Shown here: positions 25,377 through 37,150 of the stretch, piece by piece
Layout of the letters: every line of letters starts with the position of its first letter
Numbering within the stretch: position 1 is the stretch's first letter
Source of the DNA: Eudorina sp. 2006-703-Eu-15
Lineage: Eukaryota; Chlorophyta; Chlorophyceae; Chlamydomonadales; Volvocaceae
Direction: 5' to 3'
DNA length: 64,000 nucleotides
Assembly: GCA_003117195.1 (NCBI GenBank)
Contig: BDSI01000005.1
Span: forward strand, 62,001 to 126,000
Notes under the pieces: generated by a model
What the model saw: the letters and a program-made list of their open reading frames with translations, nothing else
What the model was told of the DNA's origin: nothing
Databases searched by the model: none
Program-made: the position numbers and the translations under genes

Positions 25377-28300
25377 GCGCGTGGCTGGAGGCACGTAACG
25401 GATGGGGTCTTGCGGTAGTTGAGTGGGACGGACAGCCCCCAGCTGCCTGGCGGTCAGGTGCTGCGGCTATACGGAACTGTACTGAAATGAAGATCGGGGG
25501 CCGGGGCGGGTATCGGTTCGGGGATACACGGCCTGATGTTGCGCTGCTGGTGTGCTTCCCCTGGTCCAGTCTCGGGGGCAGTCATCTGGGGGAGCCGCGA
25601 GGTCCCGCAGTCAGCAGCAAAGCGGCTTGCCCAAGTCCTGGACGGGGGGAGGGCCATCGCTTGACGTGCCTTTGGAGTGCTTGCGGAAGACTGCGCATAC
25701 ACAAACATATACCTGCACTGTCGCGCATTAATGGCTGCGCCTAGCGCAGCTCCGAGTTGACCAGCCGTGAACAAGCGGAAGAATTAAACAATGAGCAAGA
25801 GTCAGCATCGTGACGTTGGGGAGGACGTTCAGCTTCCCCAACGTTTGTTGTTTTGGGGTGCGGCCCAGTTACAACAAGGAACCGGAGAGGGGGTAGGACG
25901 GGATTTCGTGGGGAGCATTGGTGGATTGCCGTGTGAACCAACTGCAGTGCCTGTGGCGGGCGGTGATTGCCGTGCCCCTCGGCGGCTCGCTACCTGCTCG
26001 CCACGCGTTGCCAAATGACCCATGGTTCTACGATCCCTTAGATTCCAGATTTTGCGGAAGGTATGGGCACCGTGGTGGTAGATCGGGTTATTGGGGGTGA
26101 CCGGTCACCAGTAAGTTTGCCGCGTGTTGTTTTCGGGGTATGGGTCTGAAGATATGATTCTACGGTGCCGGAGGATGTGCGTCGATGTTGGTCGCCGAAG
26201 GCTGGAAGATCCGATGAATGATGAAGGGCAGGCCATCCTAGTTGAGGGCGCTGCGGGCCGATTAGGGCTACGCCGGCTTGCACATAGGGGGATTGACATA
26301 TGTTACATATGTTACAAGCCCACGTCGGAAAATGATCCCGGATGTGCAATTAAACGGTCGGTCCATTTCATTCTAGTCCAGGTCACCACGTAGGCGCATT
26401 GACCAGGGACGACAATGTTTCGCCTGCCACACAGCACAACATGCAATCTCAGACCCAGGTGTCGTCCGTGCGGCTGACCTGTATGCAGTGAATCGGTTGG
26501 GGCCGGGACAGCAGCTGCCATTTCCGTCCCTGAACTCAGTCGGGGCCATCTGTGTGAAGGCAGTATGGACGGCAGTAAGTACCTTTCGTCCAACCACGAC
26601 AAATGCCTGTCAGTTTGCTCATCCATGGACTGATGAGCCGCCCCTACATACCAGCCTCTTCCAGGCCCCCGACCATTCCGGGGCCTGCCACACAGAATTC
26701 ACACGGACCAGACAGGTTGGCTGTGCACGCACTCCGCCACCCAGCAACGAACACCACGTTCGCCACACATGACTTGCGCTTCGCCTGTGGGTCGGCCGCA
26801 CTAAGTGGGGTCAGCATTACGCGTCTGGCCCTGCTTTCGCGGACCATCTCCCGCTGTGCACGCTGTGCATACCCCGCCTGGTGCCGTGGGCCAGTGCTCC
26901 GAGCGCCCCCCCGGCAGCCAACAACCATCCGCCGTACAGCTTGGGGGTTGGGGTTACCGATACCTTGAACCCGGCCACTGAGTGATCCTCCTCACGTTCC
27001 ACCGACATCAGTCAGAATCTCCCTTGACGGGCCTGAGACAAACCCTAATACCCTAAACCCTGAAACCCCTATGTCCCAGTGCGCACACACGTGTAGGCGC
27101 GACACCACGCGGCAGCGGCTAGCCGCCCCGCAGCCTTCGCTTGACTGGGGCTTTGGGAACGAATGGGTCATAATAACGCATACGGGCTGGGATCTGCGGG
27201 GTTTCGCCTGGGCCCATCGCAGACACATATTAACACACATATAGCCCAGCAGGCCGGCAAGGCCCTCACCCTCACCAGCCACCTTCCCAGACCCCAACCC
27301 CGTTGCCATGGCAACGAGCCGTGATGTGACAAACTGGACGGCACGCCATCCTTGGTGACTGCTGAGAGACCTGTCGCAACTGCGGCCCCGGTAGGAATGT
27401 CGCAAGAACATCCACTAAGGGACCCGCCGTAAGATTGGCTGCCGGTGCAGAAGCACACCACGCACGTCGACGCGCACCTTCCTCCCTTTTATCAATAAAG
27501 ACAGCCAACTACCTCCCCCTTCCCTAGCATCAATCAATCCATCAAGGATTGAAGGTGTTCCCTAGCATCAATCCATCCATCAAGGATTGAAGGTGTGCCA
27601 CCATCCATCCATTCAGTCATACCCACTGCAGTGCGAACATATACAACAGGCATACACACACACACACATGGCAATGTGTGCATGTGAAGAATTTTGTCCG
27701 ATGTGTTGGCCGCATCTGGCCCACCCACCCACCCACCGATTGAGGCGACACCCGTCAGCGAGCAGCGGGCGCAGCTACTCTCACACCCTCATGGGTTTCG
27801 AGTCTCTCCCATTGATGGGCTCCTCGCACCAGCCGGCAGCAAGAGGGACCGCGGCGGCCGGCAGCACCGTGTACGGCAGTCGGTCTCCCGGACATCCTCC
27901 CTCGATGTCTGTCGTCTCCACCAAGCCAATACCGGCTTGGTAGTACGTTTGACAAGGATCGCAATGCTGGCATCTCAATCGGGCATCGGCTGCTGAGTGC
28001 ACGCAACCCAGCGACACGGGGGCCACATGACATCCATCCATCAGGCCATCACCGCGTGTCGCTCCCTCACACTAAATGGACACGAGAGCACGAACATTGG
28101 CGGGTGAGGTTGGAGGGTGGCGGCTGGCGGGTATTCATACGACCAACACGTAGGGTGGTTTGGTGTCGCACGCACGTGCTTGTATGTAGAAGCGAGCCCT
28201 GCCGCCTGCAAGCGCCCGCCGCATACCCATGCATGGTGGCAGCCCTGCTGTACCCGCCCTCATCCACCCACCCATGCCGACCTCTTGTGTTCGGGAGGCA

Positions 28301-30062
28301 GGGCTACGCCGCCACGGTGCACGCCAAAGCTGCCCGTAAATAAACATACACACACAAATGCACACAAATACACACAAACACATGCATGGAGGCCCGCCCG
28401 GACCTCATGGCGACCCCAACGAACAACTTCCTCGTAGTACGTGCGTTCATGCGTGCGTGCGTGCGTTTGTCCCATCTATCCTGCCCTGTGCCCTCATGCA
28501 CGTCGTTGCATACGTCTCTGCGTCCGCGTCTGCGGCCCCGGCGGGTAGGCTACCCCACGACTCGACGGGCGAGCAGGATGTGTGGGCATACCCCATCCAA
28601 AGCTCCTACGTCCATGCAGCCACGTTTTCCATTTTCTTTTGCATGCCATCCAGCACGCAGGCCTTGCCTGCAGGTTGCCCACACGCACATGCATATGGGG
28701 CGACGGAACCATGGGCCTCTAACGGCGGGAAGCCTGCTCGCCGCGCACAGCCCATCCAGCCAGATGCAAGACATGCAGCATTCATAGGTAGCTTATTAGA
28801 GCCCTTGCAGAGCACACCGACATCTCAAAGACTGATGTGTTAACGGTCGGTAGCACGGTAGTACCTCTATCTGGTGCGAACGGCGCTCTGCATCCTAGCT
28901 AGCCTGACACAGTCACACACTACTCAGGCCCCGAAGCGCCCAGGGCACCTCCATCCGCGCGGAAACCCCGAGGAAAGGAAGGCCCTCCCCCTGCTGAAGA
29001 GTGGCGTACGTAATGCACACGTCCCAAATCGCACACACAGCCACCAGACTCCTCACTTCGAGGCCTCCGTACACAAGGGTTGCCGTACTGTACGATTGAC
29101 TGAGTTGCAGCACCAATAGCTATATATACATCGGACTTCTCCGCTCGAGTCTCGGCCAGGTGGACTCGTCCTCAGTGAGCACCCGCCGGTCATCATTAGG
29201 AAACATACTACGTACGTTTCCACCGACCCGATTCAGCTAATTGCTAAATGACTGAGACATTCCAAGTCACACCAACGTGCCAGATTCAAAGCCAGAGCCG
29301 TGAATTGACGATCGAACACTGGTTATGTGCTGCAGCACGGGACCGAGCGGGGGCTGTCCCGCACCATGGGCTGGACACTTGGAGCATGGAAGGTAGAAGC
29401 AAGGCAGGGGTCAGCTATCAGGTCGCGCCGTCCCCCGCCTCTCACCCCCACATCACTAGTCACACCACGACGTATCTCTATCTCTCATTTCATCATCCAT
29501 TGGCCGGCGGTCCTCATACGTTGAGCTCACGCGGCACGCCGACAGCGAGTGAGCAATCGATCAAGATGTTATGGCGCGTGCCCCCGCCGTTGGTACATAC
29601 TGCAGTTAGATCCAGCGCGCAGCCCCGCCGGCATCAACACGTACCCACCTACGGTGTGGGTCTGGGCTGCGGTCAACCCGTCGGATGCGGAACTCTGCTG
29701 CGTGGCTTTATGCATGTAGGCGCGCGAAGGCGCGTGGTCGCTCCAACGGCATGCGCACATAGATATATACCACGAACAGAAAATATAATACCCATAATAA
29801 TTCTTTTCATGGCAATGTAAGCATGTATGGATTAGCAGCGCAGCAGGTAGGTCGCCCGCTGTCGTAAATAGAATTTGGTGCTACTACTGCAGCGAACTAG
29901 GTATTGAAGTACCTAGCCAGGAGTCGCGACCACCGAATATCGCCCAAAAATATTCAACACGGCAGCTGTCCCTTTTGATGCTGCTTACAGCCGGTGACGA
30001 ATGCACGACGCTGTCGTGTCTCACGGTTTCAGCACTTGTTGTTGCTGCTGCTGCGGCTGCTG
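25377..30062. other. Intergenic region between convergent genes
   Basis: No gene could be assembled. It contains a 38-bp direct duplication (about 27522-27594, with CATCAAGGATTGAAGGTGT), short CA/GT and GTGC repeats (about 27655-27670, 28345-28382, 28450-28470) and a short degenerate CCCTAAA-like stretch at about 27040-27065. No TGTAA is found soon after 25376 on the plus strand. On the minus strand TTACA (reverse of TGTAA) occurs at 29985-29989, suited to the gene to the right. Confidence 0.5.
29985..29989 (-). terminator. Probable TGTAA poly(A) signal of the polyQ gene
   Basis: TGTAA on the minus strand, 74 bases after the stop codon at 30063. A second TGTAA overlaps the stop codon itself (30063-30067). 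Confidence 0.45.
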
Positions 30063-30469
30063 TTACAGCTCGAAATGCGCACCGGGTCTCTGAAGTAATA
30101 ACTGCTGCAGCATTTGGTTGTTGAGCAGGAGGGAGTTGATCGGTGCGTGATGGCCTCCCAGAGCTTCCTTCAGCAGAACAGAGGCGGACATCTGTCCCTC
30201 AACCCCGCCCGAGTGCAATGCTGCCGCCAACCTCTGCTGCTGATGGTGCAGCAGCAATTGTGATGATGGGGATGGAGGTTGATGAGGATTCTGAAGCTGC
30301 TCCAGCTTAGCCTGCTGGTCCACCAGCAAACGACCCACGGGTCGGGCCGTAGAGGGGTGCGTGGCCATCGCCGGCACACGTTCGCCGGCTGCAGCAGCGC
30401 CGCCGGTCGATGTTCCCTGCTGCTGCGCGCGGACTGCTTCCATCTTCAGCATGTACAGCTTCTGCTGTC

Positions 30470-30560
<91 letters not shown>

Positions 30561-33148
30561 CAACTGCTGTTGCTGCCGCTGTTGCAGTTGCAGCGTTAAC
30601 TGCTGGCAGTGTCGCTGTTGCTGCAGCTGCAGCAGCGCCTGCTGGTCTGCTTGCTGCGTCCCCTGCTGAGCCACCAGACAGCCCTGGGACTGGGACTGTG
30701 GCTGCTGTGGCTGCTGTGGCTGCTGTGGCTGCTGTGGCTGCTGTGGCTGGGCTGCTGCCTGGAGAGCCGTCGGGGATCGGAGCAGTGCGCCTCCACCGCG
30801 CATGGCCTCCGCCAGGGCTTCTTGAACGATCTCAATTTCGTGACGCAACAGCGACTCCATCTGATTCAGACCCACGCGGGCACGCTGCAGAAGCCCATGG
30901 GAGCCAAAGCACGCGTGCGTGGGGCAGTGCATGGGAAGGGGTACAAGCCGGCGGGGGTGCGAGGTTTGTCAGCGGTGGTAGGTGGGGCGCGCAAATCCCC
31001 GGCAGGCGTTGGCATTTCCCAAACTACCGGTGTCAAGCCGCGTATGCGCTTGCACCAACACTGCACCTGGCAATGGCAGCAGTTGTGTTCGTAAGACCCC
31101 AATCAACCCACCCAGGCCTCAATCCACACAACCAGGCCTCAATCCACGCACCCAGGCCGCAAATCCCAATGCTCCGTCCCAGCGCCGCACCTGCACTCGG
31201 GATAGCCGACCCAGCAGCTCCCGGCCGAGGGAAGCCAAATCGCTGGTGAGACTCGGCTTGCTCAGCCGCCGCAGCGGCGGACCGTCGAGCACCAACTGCT
31301 GCTGACAGCTGCCCCCGCCGCCACCTTCACTGGCGTCGCTGTTGCCACCCGAGGCCGGGCCCCCGCCGATGCTTCCAGATCCGCTGGACCTCCAGCCACC
31401 GCCTCCGAACAGGTCGTTAAGGAGGCTGCTGCTGCCGTGAACGCCACTCAGAGTGTTGAGGCAGCTGGAGGGGCCGCCCCAGCCCTCGGCAGTACCCGCC
31501 GCACGCCTGGCTGCCTGTGATAACTCTGAGGCGCCGGCACCATCCGCGTTGGCTGCAGCCGCAAAGGCGCCTGCGGAGCCCGCACTCGCACGGGCGGCTT
31601 GTGGGTTGCTGCCCAACACGTCACCGGGGGCGGTGGTGGAGGCGGCGGTCACGGGTGCAGCGCCCACGCCGTCCGAGTTGGAGCTCCGGCGGTGCCGGAG
31701 AACGGCGGCACGCAGCATGACGTCCGCGTCCGTGCCGCCGTCGGCGAGGTTGTCGGCGCTCCGCTTGCCCAGCGCGGACAGCGGAGGGGCCTTGTATGGC
31801 AGGCCGGGGTCCGGGGCGCCGCCTCCGCTACCACTGCCCGCGCCGACAGCGCCGGCGCCGCCACCGCTGCGGCGGCGGCCGCCAGCTTGTGTTTCAGTGA
31901 GGGAGGAAGGTGCTGCCGCGGTGGCCGCAGCCGCAGAGACGGGTGCCTCCCAGGAGGAGGATCCATCGGTGCCCCCGCAGCCGTCACCATTGTACGACCT
32001 TTGCTGCAGATGCGCAAAGGTTGACGCGGCGCTGACATGTGCGGATCCAGGAACGCATCCAGGTCCAGATCCAGATCCAGATCCGGGACCGTTGAGATCC
32101 AGTGGCTCGCGCCAGTCGGGACGGCCCTGCTCTGACACAACCCCATGGCCATGCTGCGCGCCGCCTGCGCCTGCGCCTGTGCCGCCCGGATGGTCTCGTT
32201 GCCGCAGCGGCCGCCCCTCACTCAGCATGGCCACATACGCCCGGGCTTGCGGTAGCTGTCGCAGGTCGAAGCCGTGCATGGCCTTTTGCGTCAGGTTTGC
32301 GTCTTGTATGGCGTCAGATAAGGCCTTGTTGGGTGCTGCGGCCGCCGATTTTGCAGCAGTGGCCGTGGGGGGGCCGGCGGCTGCGCTTGGGCCCAGGCGG
32401 TCTCTCGCGGCGCCCGGCTGTGTGGTCCGCTCCGGGGGCCCAGCCACGGCGGACCGACTCCCGCCTTCCCCGGTGCCTCCCCAGTGGTCCAGGGGGTCGT
32501 CCCCCGCGGCGGAGGAGCTCGACGCAAGGGCCGCCGGATGGGTGCGCGGTACCGGGCGCGGCGGGGCGGAGCCCCTGTGACAAAATATGCAGTGGCAGGT
32601 GGTGCGGTTGGCAGCCAGCGGGCGGGCAGGCGGACAGGTAAGTATGCATCAGGGTGCAGAGCGAATCAGGGTCACATCAGAGACGGGCAATCCAGGCTTA
32701 GGACGTGGGAGGGTGAACGAATTAACGCGGTCGATGGCTTGATTGGCAGTTGGTTTTGGTTATTATGCATTTGAAAAGGTACGGGCGTCATCCCTACACC
32801 TTTCTGCGGATGACGCCCAAATCGAAGCGTTGGGAACTGAGCTGCACCTGCAGCTCCTGACATGGGCCCTCCCTGGCCCTCCCTGGCCCTTCCTGACCCT
32901 GCCTGAAGTGACATTCAAGATGACCCCGACGCTTAGCTAAGGTTACGGACCCTAATGCGGATGCCTCGACGTGAAAAAACCCTCGGACCTCACCTCCTCG
33001 GGGGTGCGGCGGCACAGGGAGAGACCTCCAGGGCTTCAGCGGTCGCCTCGGCAGCCCTGGGCTCCCGGGGTACAGGTGACCGGGTCGCACGGCGGGCCGC
33101 GATGCAATCGTTGATGAAGGATGGTGGCGCGGCAGTCGCTGTCGCCAT
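30063..33148 (-). CDS. PolyQ, low-complexity protein of unknown function
   Basis: Three exons on the minus strand: 33148-32994, 32574-31191 and 30884-30063. The phases (2/1, then 0) agree and the donors are GTGAGG and GTGCGG. The product is about 786 residues from the ATG in ACTTATGGCG (33148). The N-terminal half is Ala/Gly/Ser-rich with a conserved-looking helical patch (ALSDAIQDANLTQKAMHGFD). A predicted coiled coil spans the last junction (LASLGRELLGRLSRVQ, then RARVGLNQMESLLRHEIEIV). QQP repeats, a run of more than 25 Gln, and a Leu/Gln-rich C-terminus (INSLLLNNQMLQQLLLQ) follow. There is no signal peptide or membrane segment, so a nuclear or cytosolic regulator is likely; this is inference. 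The open frame continues upstream of 33148 to an acceptor at 33224, so a further 5' exon is possible. Confidence 0.65.
30461..30762 (-). repeat. Coding CAG tract and QQP repeats
   Basis: On the minus strand a CAG/CAA run (about 30471-30562) encodes polyQ. CAGCAGCCA units (about 30699-30745) encode QQP repeats in the last exon of the polyQ gene. Confidence 0.9.
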
Positions 33149-36100
33149 AAGTCCCCTAGCTCGAATAATGAGGCGAAGAGCGTCAAAGACGTCGCGAATT
33201 TCCAACACGCCCCGATGACGGGCCTGCGTCCGAGTCGACACGTGGCGGTTAGTCGCCCCAATGGATTCTATGGATACCGCAATGTTAAACCTGTAACAAT
33301 CGGCAAGATATTCATCCGTGAATAGATTTAGCGGTGTGCGTACACGATCGTACACGGCTGCGCAAAGCGGAGGTGCATGCGCTTGAGTTGACGTCGGCGT
33401 ATGTTAAAACAACAGTGGGCAGGGATATGAACGCGCGCTAATTTCCTGCGAGGTTGTGGGCCAATGAACGGCTGGGTTTCAGATAGGCTTTTAGGGATGC
33501 AGTCAATCACTGGGGTTTACGGGTGGAATCGGGTCGACTTTCGAGCGTAGCAAGCACCTCTCACCACGACCTGCGCCGAATTTACCTTCTTTCACATGCA
33601 CGACGATGAAGCAATACTAAACTGCAACTCTGTGGTTGCGTATCACTATACAGCTGTGGAGACACTCAAAACGCCGGAGCTTCTTGGTTCGGTTTTCCTG
33701 TTGAGGCGTTGGCTGAGACAACGATGCACCTGCTGGATGGTGCACAGTTTGATGCCCACAATGGCAAGGTTATACTAACTAGCGTAGCGAATTTCTCAAG
33801 GCGGTTAGCCTAGGAACTTGGGCTCGACAAGAACTGGACGAGATGAGTGCACCATTTATACATACTCCTACCAATACCAAGCTAAGTACAATTTGCAATA
33901 CGTATTGCATACACGAGCACCTCGTGCCAGAAACTTCGTAGGAAAATATGGTTGCGAGGTTCCGAGTATCCATCAACGGGGGCAAAGCGGCCATCAACAA
34001 TCATAGAAAGGGGAATGCTAAGAGATTAATTAGAGAACGATTTGAATACAATAATAATGGACAGGCTGACAGGGATAGATGATCGCTTTTCGACAACGTC
34101 GTTGTTAGACAGTTGAGATCTGATGAACGCCGCACCAAGGTAGCTGTAACTGAAGATAATAAACTCTTGGTTTTCATCTGGAATTGGGTACGCTGCCTTT
34201 GGGTGTGAGATGTACCGCCTCCGACGGGCTCCGCCGACATGCCTCGAGTCGGAACTCACGGTTGCAAGACCGCGACAAAAGGAATCAGGCCGCAAGGAAG
34301 CCCGTAAACTCAGTATGATAGTAAGTGATATTTTTGAGCTATAACCCGATGCAGCAGCGATGCTGACGCTGCTGGACTATTCGGTAACTCGCCTACCCGA
34401 CCCGCAACCACGTAGTCAGCTTCGAAGTACTACAGGAAGCTGCAAACCGGCCGTTTTCCACATTGGGGCCAGTTATTAAAAACATGGCTCGATTTTACTG
34501 CCACCATGTCTATAATTGACTTTGCAGTTTTACGGACGCGCAGAGGTGTGCGCCCGGGTATATGCTTATATGGCTTATAAAACCGAAAGCAACTGGCAGG
34601 GACACCCCGTCACTGAAGTGCATACCTAATCTAAATAATACTCATGGTGATGATAAGCTGTAACCTCACTAAAACTGCAGTATTCATGCTGATTCGGATA
34701 TGAAGTTGTGAAGGACAATGTCTGTGAAGCGCGATATCACCGGACTTGAAAGGTTGGATGCGAGCCGACTGCCGGCTCGCGGAACGAATTGCAGGACAGA
34801 CTCAGTTAGCGCACATTGAGTTCTGCCATTGCGCGAAGAACGCCATTTCGCCCACCGTTTCTAGTGACGCGGAACACCTTAGAGAGTTGCTCGCTCCTGG
34901 GACCTCCTACATACAGCTCTTCCCGGCTCTTTAACAATGGACAGAAAGTTTGGATTGTGTTTCATGTGTAGTTTACACAATCCATCCGTCGCTCGCCGTC
35001 CATTACGCAATACAGTTGGGACTCAGGACTTGGAAGGGCCGTGGGACTGCCGCGACGGCAGCAGCCATTCAACGAACACAGCTAAAGAATTGACAATGGG
35101 TACAACTGCACTTGTTGTGTCCTGAAGCACCTGCTGTGAGAGCGCATTTTGAACGTCAACGTTCGTTCCGACGGGCAAGGACGGAGGGTCACCCGAGTGT
35201 CCGACGAACCCGTCAGGCAAACTCTGCGGCTGAATATAACAGCAAGATCCTTTTAGGAGGAAACGTTCCACCAAACATTTCTCCGGCATTGTTATTGGCT
35301 GACCGGAGGCGCAGCCTTCTGCGCGAGGCGGTGCGCAACCGGCACGGGCCAAGCCTGGCTGGTTATATGCATGGCTCCAGGAAGTTCGTTCGCCTAGCAC
35401 CCCGCCATACATCGCGCGCGTGACCATTCCTCATTGATTGCGTACCAAAGGACCGTTCTCCCTTTATTGGTGTGCCTGATCCGAGGGGCAGCTATGTCGC
35501 TGGTGGCTGGAGCGCGATCACACCCGCGAATAGAAGCGCCATAAGCCCTAGCTCATCGGGAGCAGCGCCAGCTAGGTCGTCAACAGGTTCGAGTTTAGGG
35601 TTTGACGTTGTGCTGATATTGGGATGCTGAATGGGGATGCTCCTGCTGCATGATAGCCGCTATCCAAGAGGATACGAGTACCCATCCGTCGTCACAGGCT
35701 TGCGCTTCAGGCAGCAGTGTTCTGTGCCCCCCGCGTTTAGGCGTAGCGCGATATTTTTTGGGGGAGCACCCCCGGAGCGCGACAATGCAATGACATGAAA
35801 AGCGTGACCCCTGTGACCCGACCCGACCCGTGGCACGCCAAGACACCCATGCAGCGCACCGTACACCATACTGTCGCAAACTCAGCAGCCCGGTCTGTCT
35901 CGTTACAACATCGCGGCCCCTACAAGCAAAGACACGCTGTTCGGGACCCGTCCACATCGGGCATGAGGGAGGCACAGTCTCCACCGGCCGGGCACATTTC
36001 TTGCCTTGACAGTTGACACACGCATGTGGGTCACTGTCCGTTCAAGCGAGGAGGTCTTTCGGTCGCCCGTAGACTGGTTGGTTTCTGTCGCCCGAACCAG

Positions 36101-36473
36101 CGCAGGGCACAAACAGCGTACACGTCCGCTTCCCGCTGCTTGTTTATTTCTCCCAATAAGATTCCTGCTGACCTGACCAAACGCAGTTCACAAAGCACGC
36201 GAGGTGACGTGCTGTGGAACGGCACCTCTCCGGGACCAAGCTGGACCAAACTGCCTCTTTCGCGTCACAGCCTGAGTTCTCCATCCGCCGTCTATACCTG
36301 CCACGCAGCAGGCGGATCTGTCCATAAGGAGTTCAGCCCCGCCTTTTCCAGTTGATTGCCCTCGCGTCCCCCATCTTCCCCTCCACACAACCTGGGGATT
36401 GCAGCGGACAGCGCCTTCTTCCTTGGCGACCGACCAAGCGACCGATCAACCGATTAACCGACCGACGAGGCCC

Positions 36474-36478
36474 TTACA
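36474..36478 (-). terminator. Probable TGTAA poly(A) signal of the glycoside hydrolase gene
   Basis: First TGTAA on the minus strand after the stop codon at 37151-37153. It implies a 3' UTR of about 670-690 nt containing the 12-mer repeat at 36817-36884. Confidence 0.4.
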
Positions 36479-36816
36479 CCCACATATTCAATCTCCCCTG
36501 ATGACTCAGAAGCCCGCAGGTCCACATCAAGCACTTCACAACATTCATGTAGTTTTCTTTCGCAGGTTCTTTTCATTTATTGTTGTCGCCGCCGCTGAAG
36601 GCCCGTGCCGCCAACGACATCCCTGAGAACGCCGCGCGCGCATTGTGAGCCTGTACGGCCTGTACGACAGTCTGGTCGCGGTAGGTCCCCTGCGGCGTGG
36701 TGCTCTCCGGGTAGATCCCCAGCACGTCCCAGCTGCCCCTGGACGTGGACGTGGACGTGGACGTGTGCATGTGCGCATCCATGGGGCGAGGTGGCGCAGG
36801 GCGCGCAGGGCACAGC

Positions 36817-36884
36817 GGTTAGGACGGCGGTTAGGACGGCGGTTAGGATGGCGGTTAGGACGGCGGTTAGGATGGCGGTTAGGA
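36817..36884. repeat. 12-bp tandem repeat (GGTTAGGACGGC)
   Basis: Five to six copies with A/T alternation in one position (GGACGG or GGATGG), in the likely 3' UTR of the hydrolase gene. Confidence 0.9.
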
Positions 36885-37150
36885 ATTGACATTGTGGCAT
36901 CGTGGAATCGTGGAGGTGACAACGCGGAGGTGATGGCGTGCTGTCCCCCTCACCAAGGCTTGCGTCCCCAAACGCGCTGCGTGCTGGGGCCCCACACGCG
37001 CCTGCTAACCCCCCGCTTGAACTGCATTCACTGCTGTCAGAGGCCCGGTCATTCCATGTGCCTTGCCCCTAGCCCACGCAGCCTGTTGCCCGTCGCGCCC
37101 CTGCCACCCGGCCCTGGCTGGCACATGAGCCGCCGCGGCCCCACAGGCGC

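Larger units (their letters stand above)
33149..37150. other. Intergenic region, lower GC; 3' UTR of the hydrolase gene at its right end
   Basis: No gene is called. The lowest-GC part is about 33.2-35.1 kb. A 134-codon minus-strand frame (35427-35023) is the longest, but it has no supporting splice partners. A GGTTAGGACGGC 12-mer repeats about 5-6 times at 36817-36884. TTACA at 36474-36478 is the first TGTAA for the minus-strand hydrolase, giving a 3' UTR of about 670 nt. Confidence 0.5.

Noticed and set aside
27040..27065. Interstitial telomere repeat (CCCTAAA)
   Set aside because: Only two or three imperfect copies; too short to call.
35023..35427. 134-codon minus-strand frame
   Set aside because: Its length is within chance expectation for lower-GC DNA of this size, and no compatible splice sites link it to another exon.
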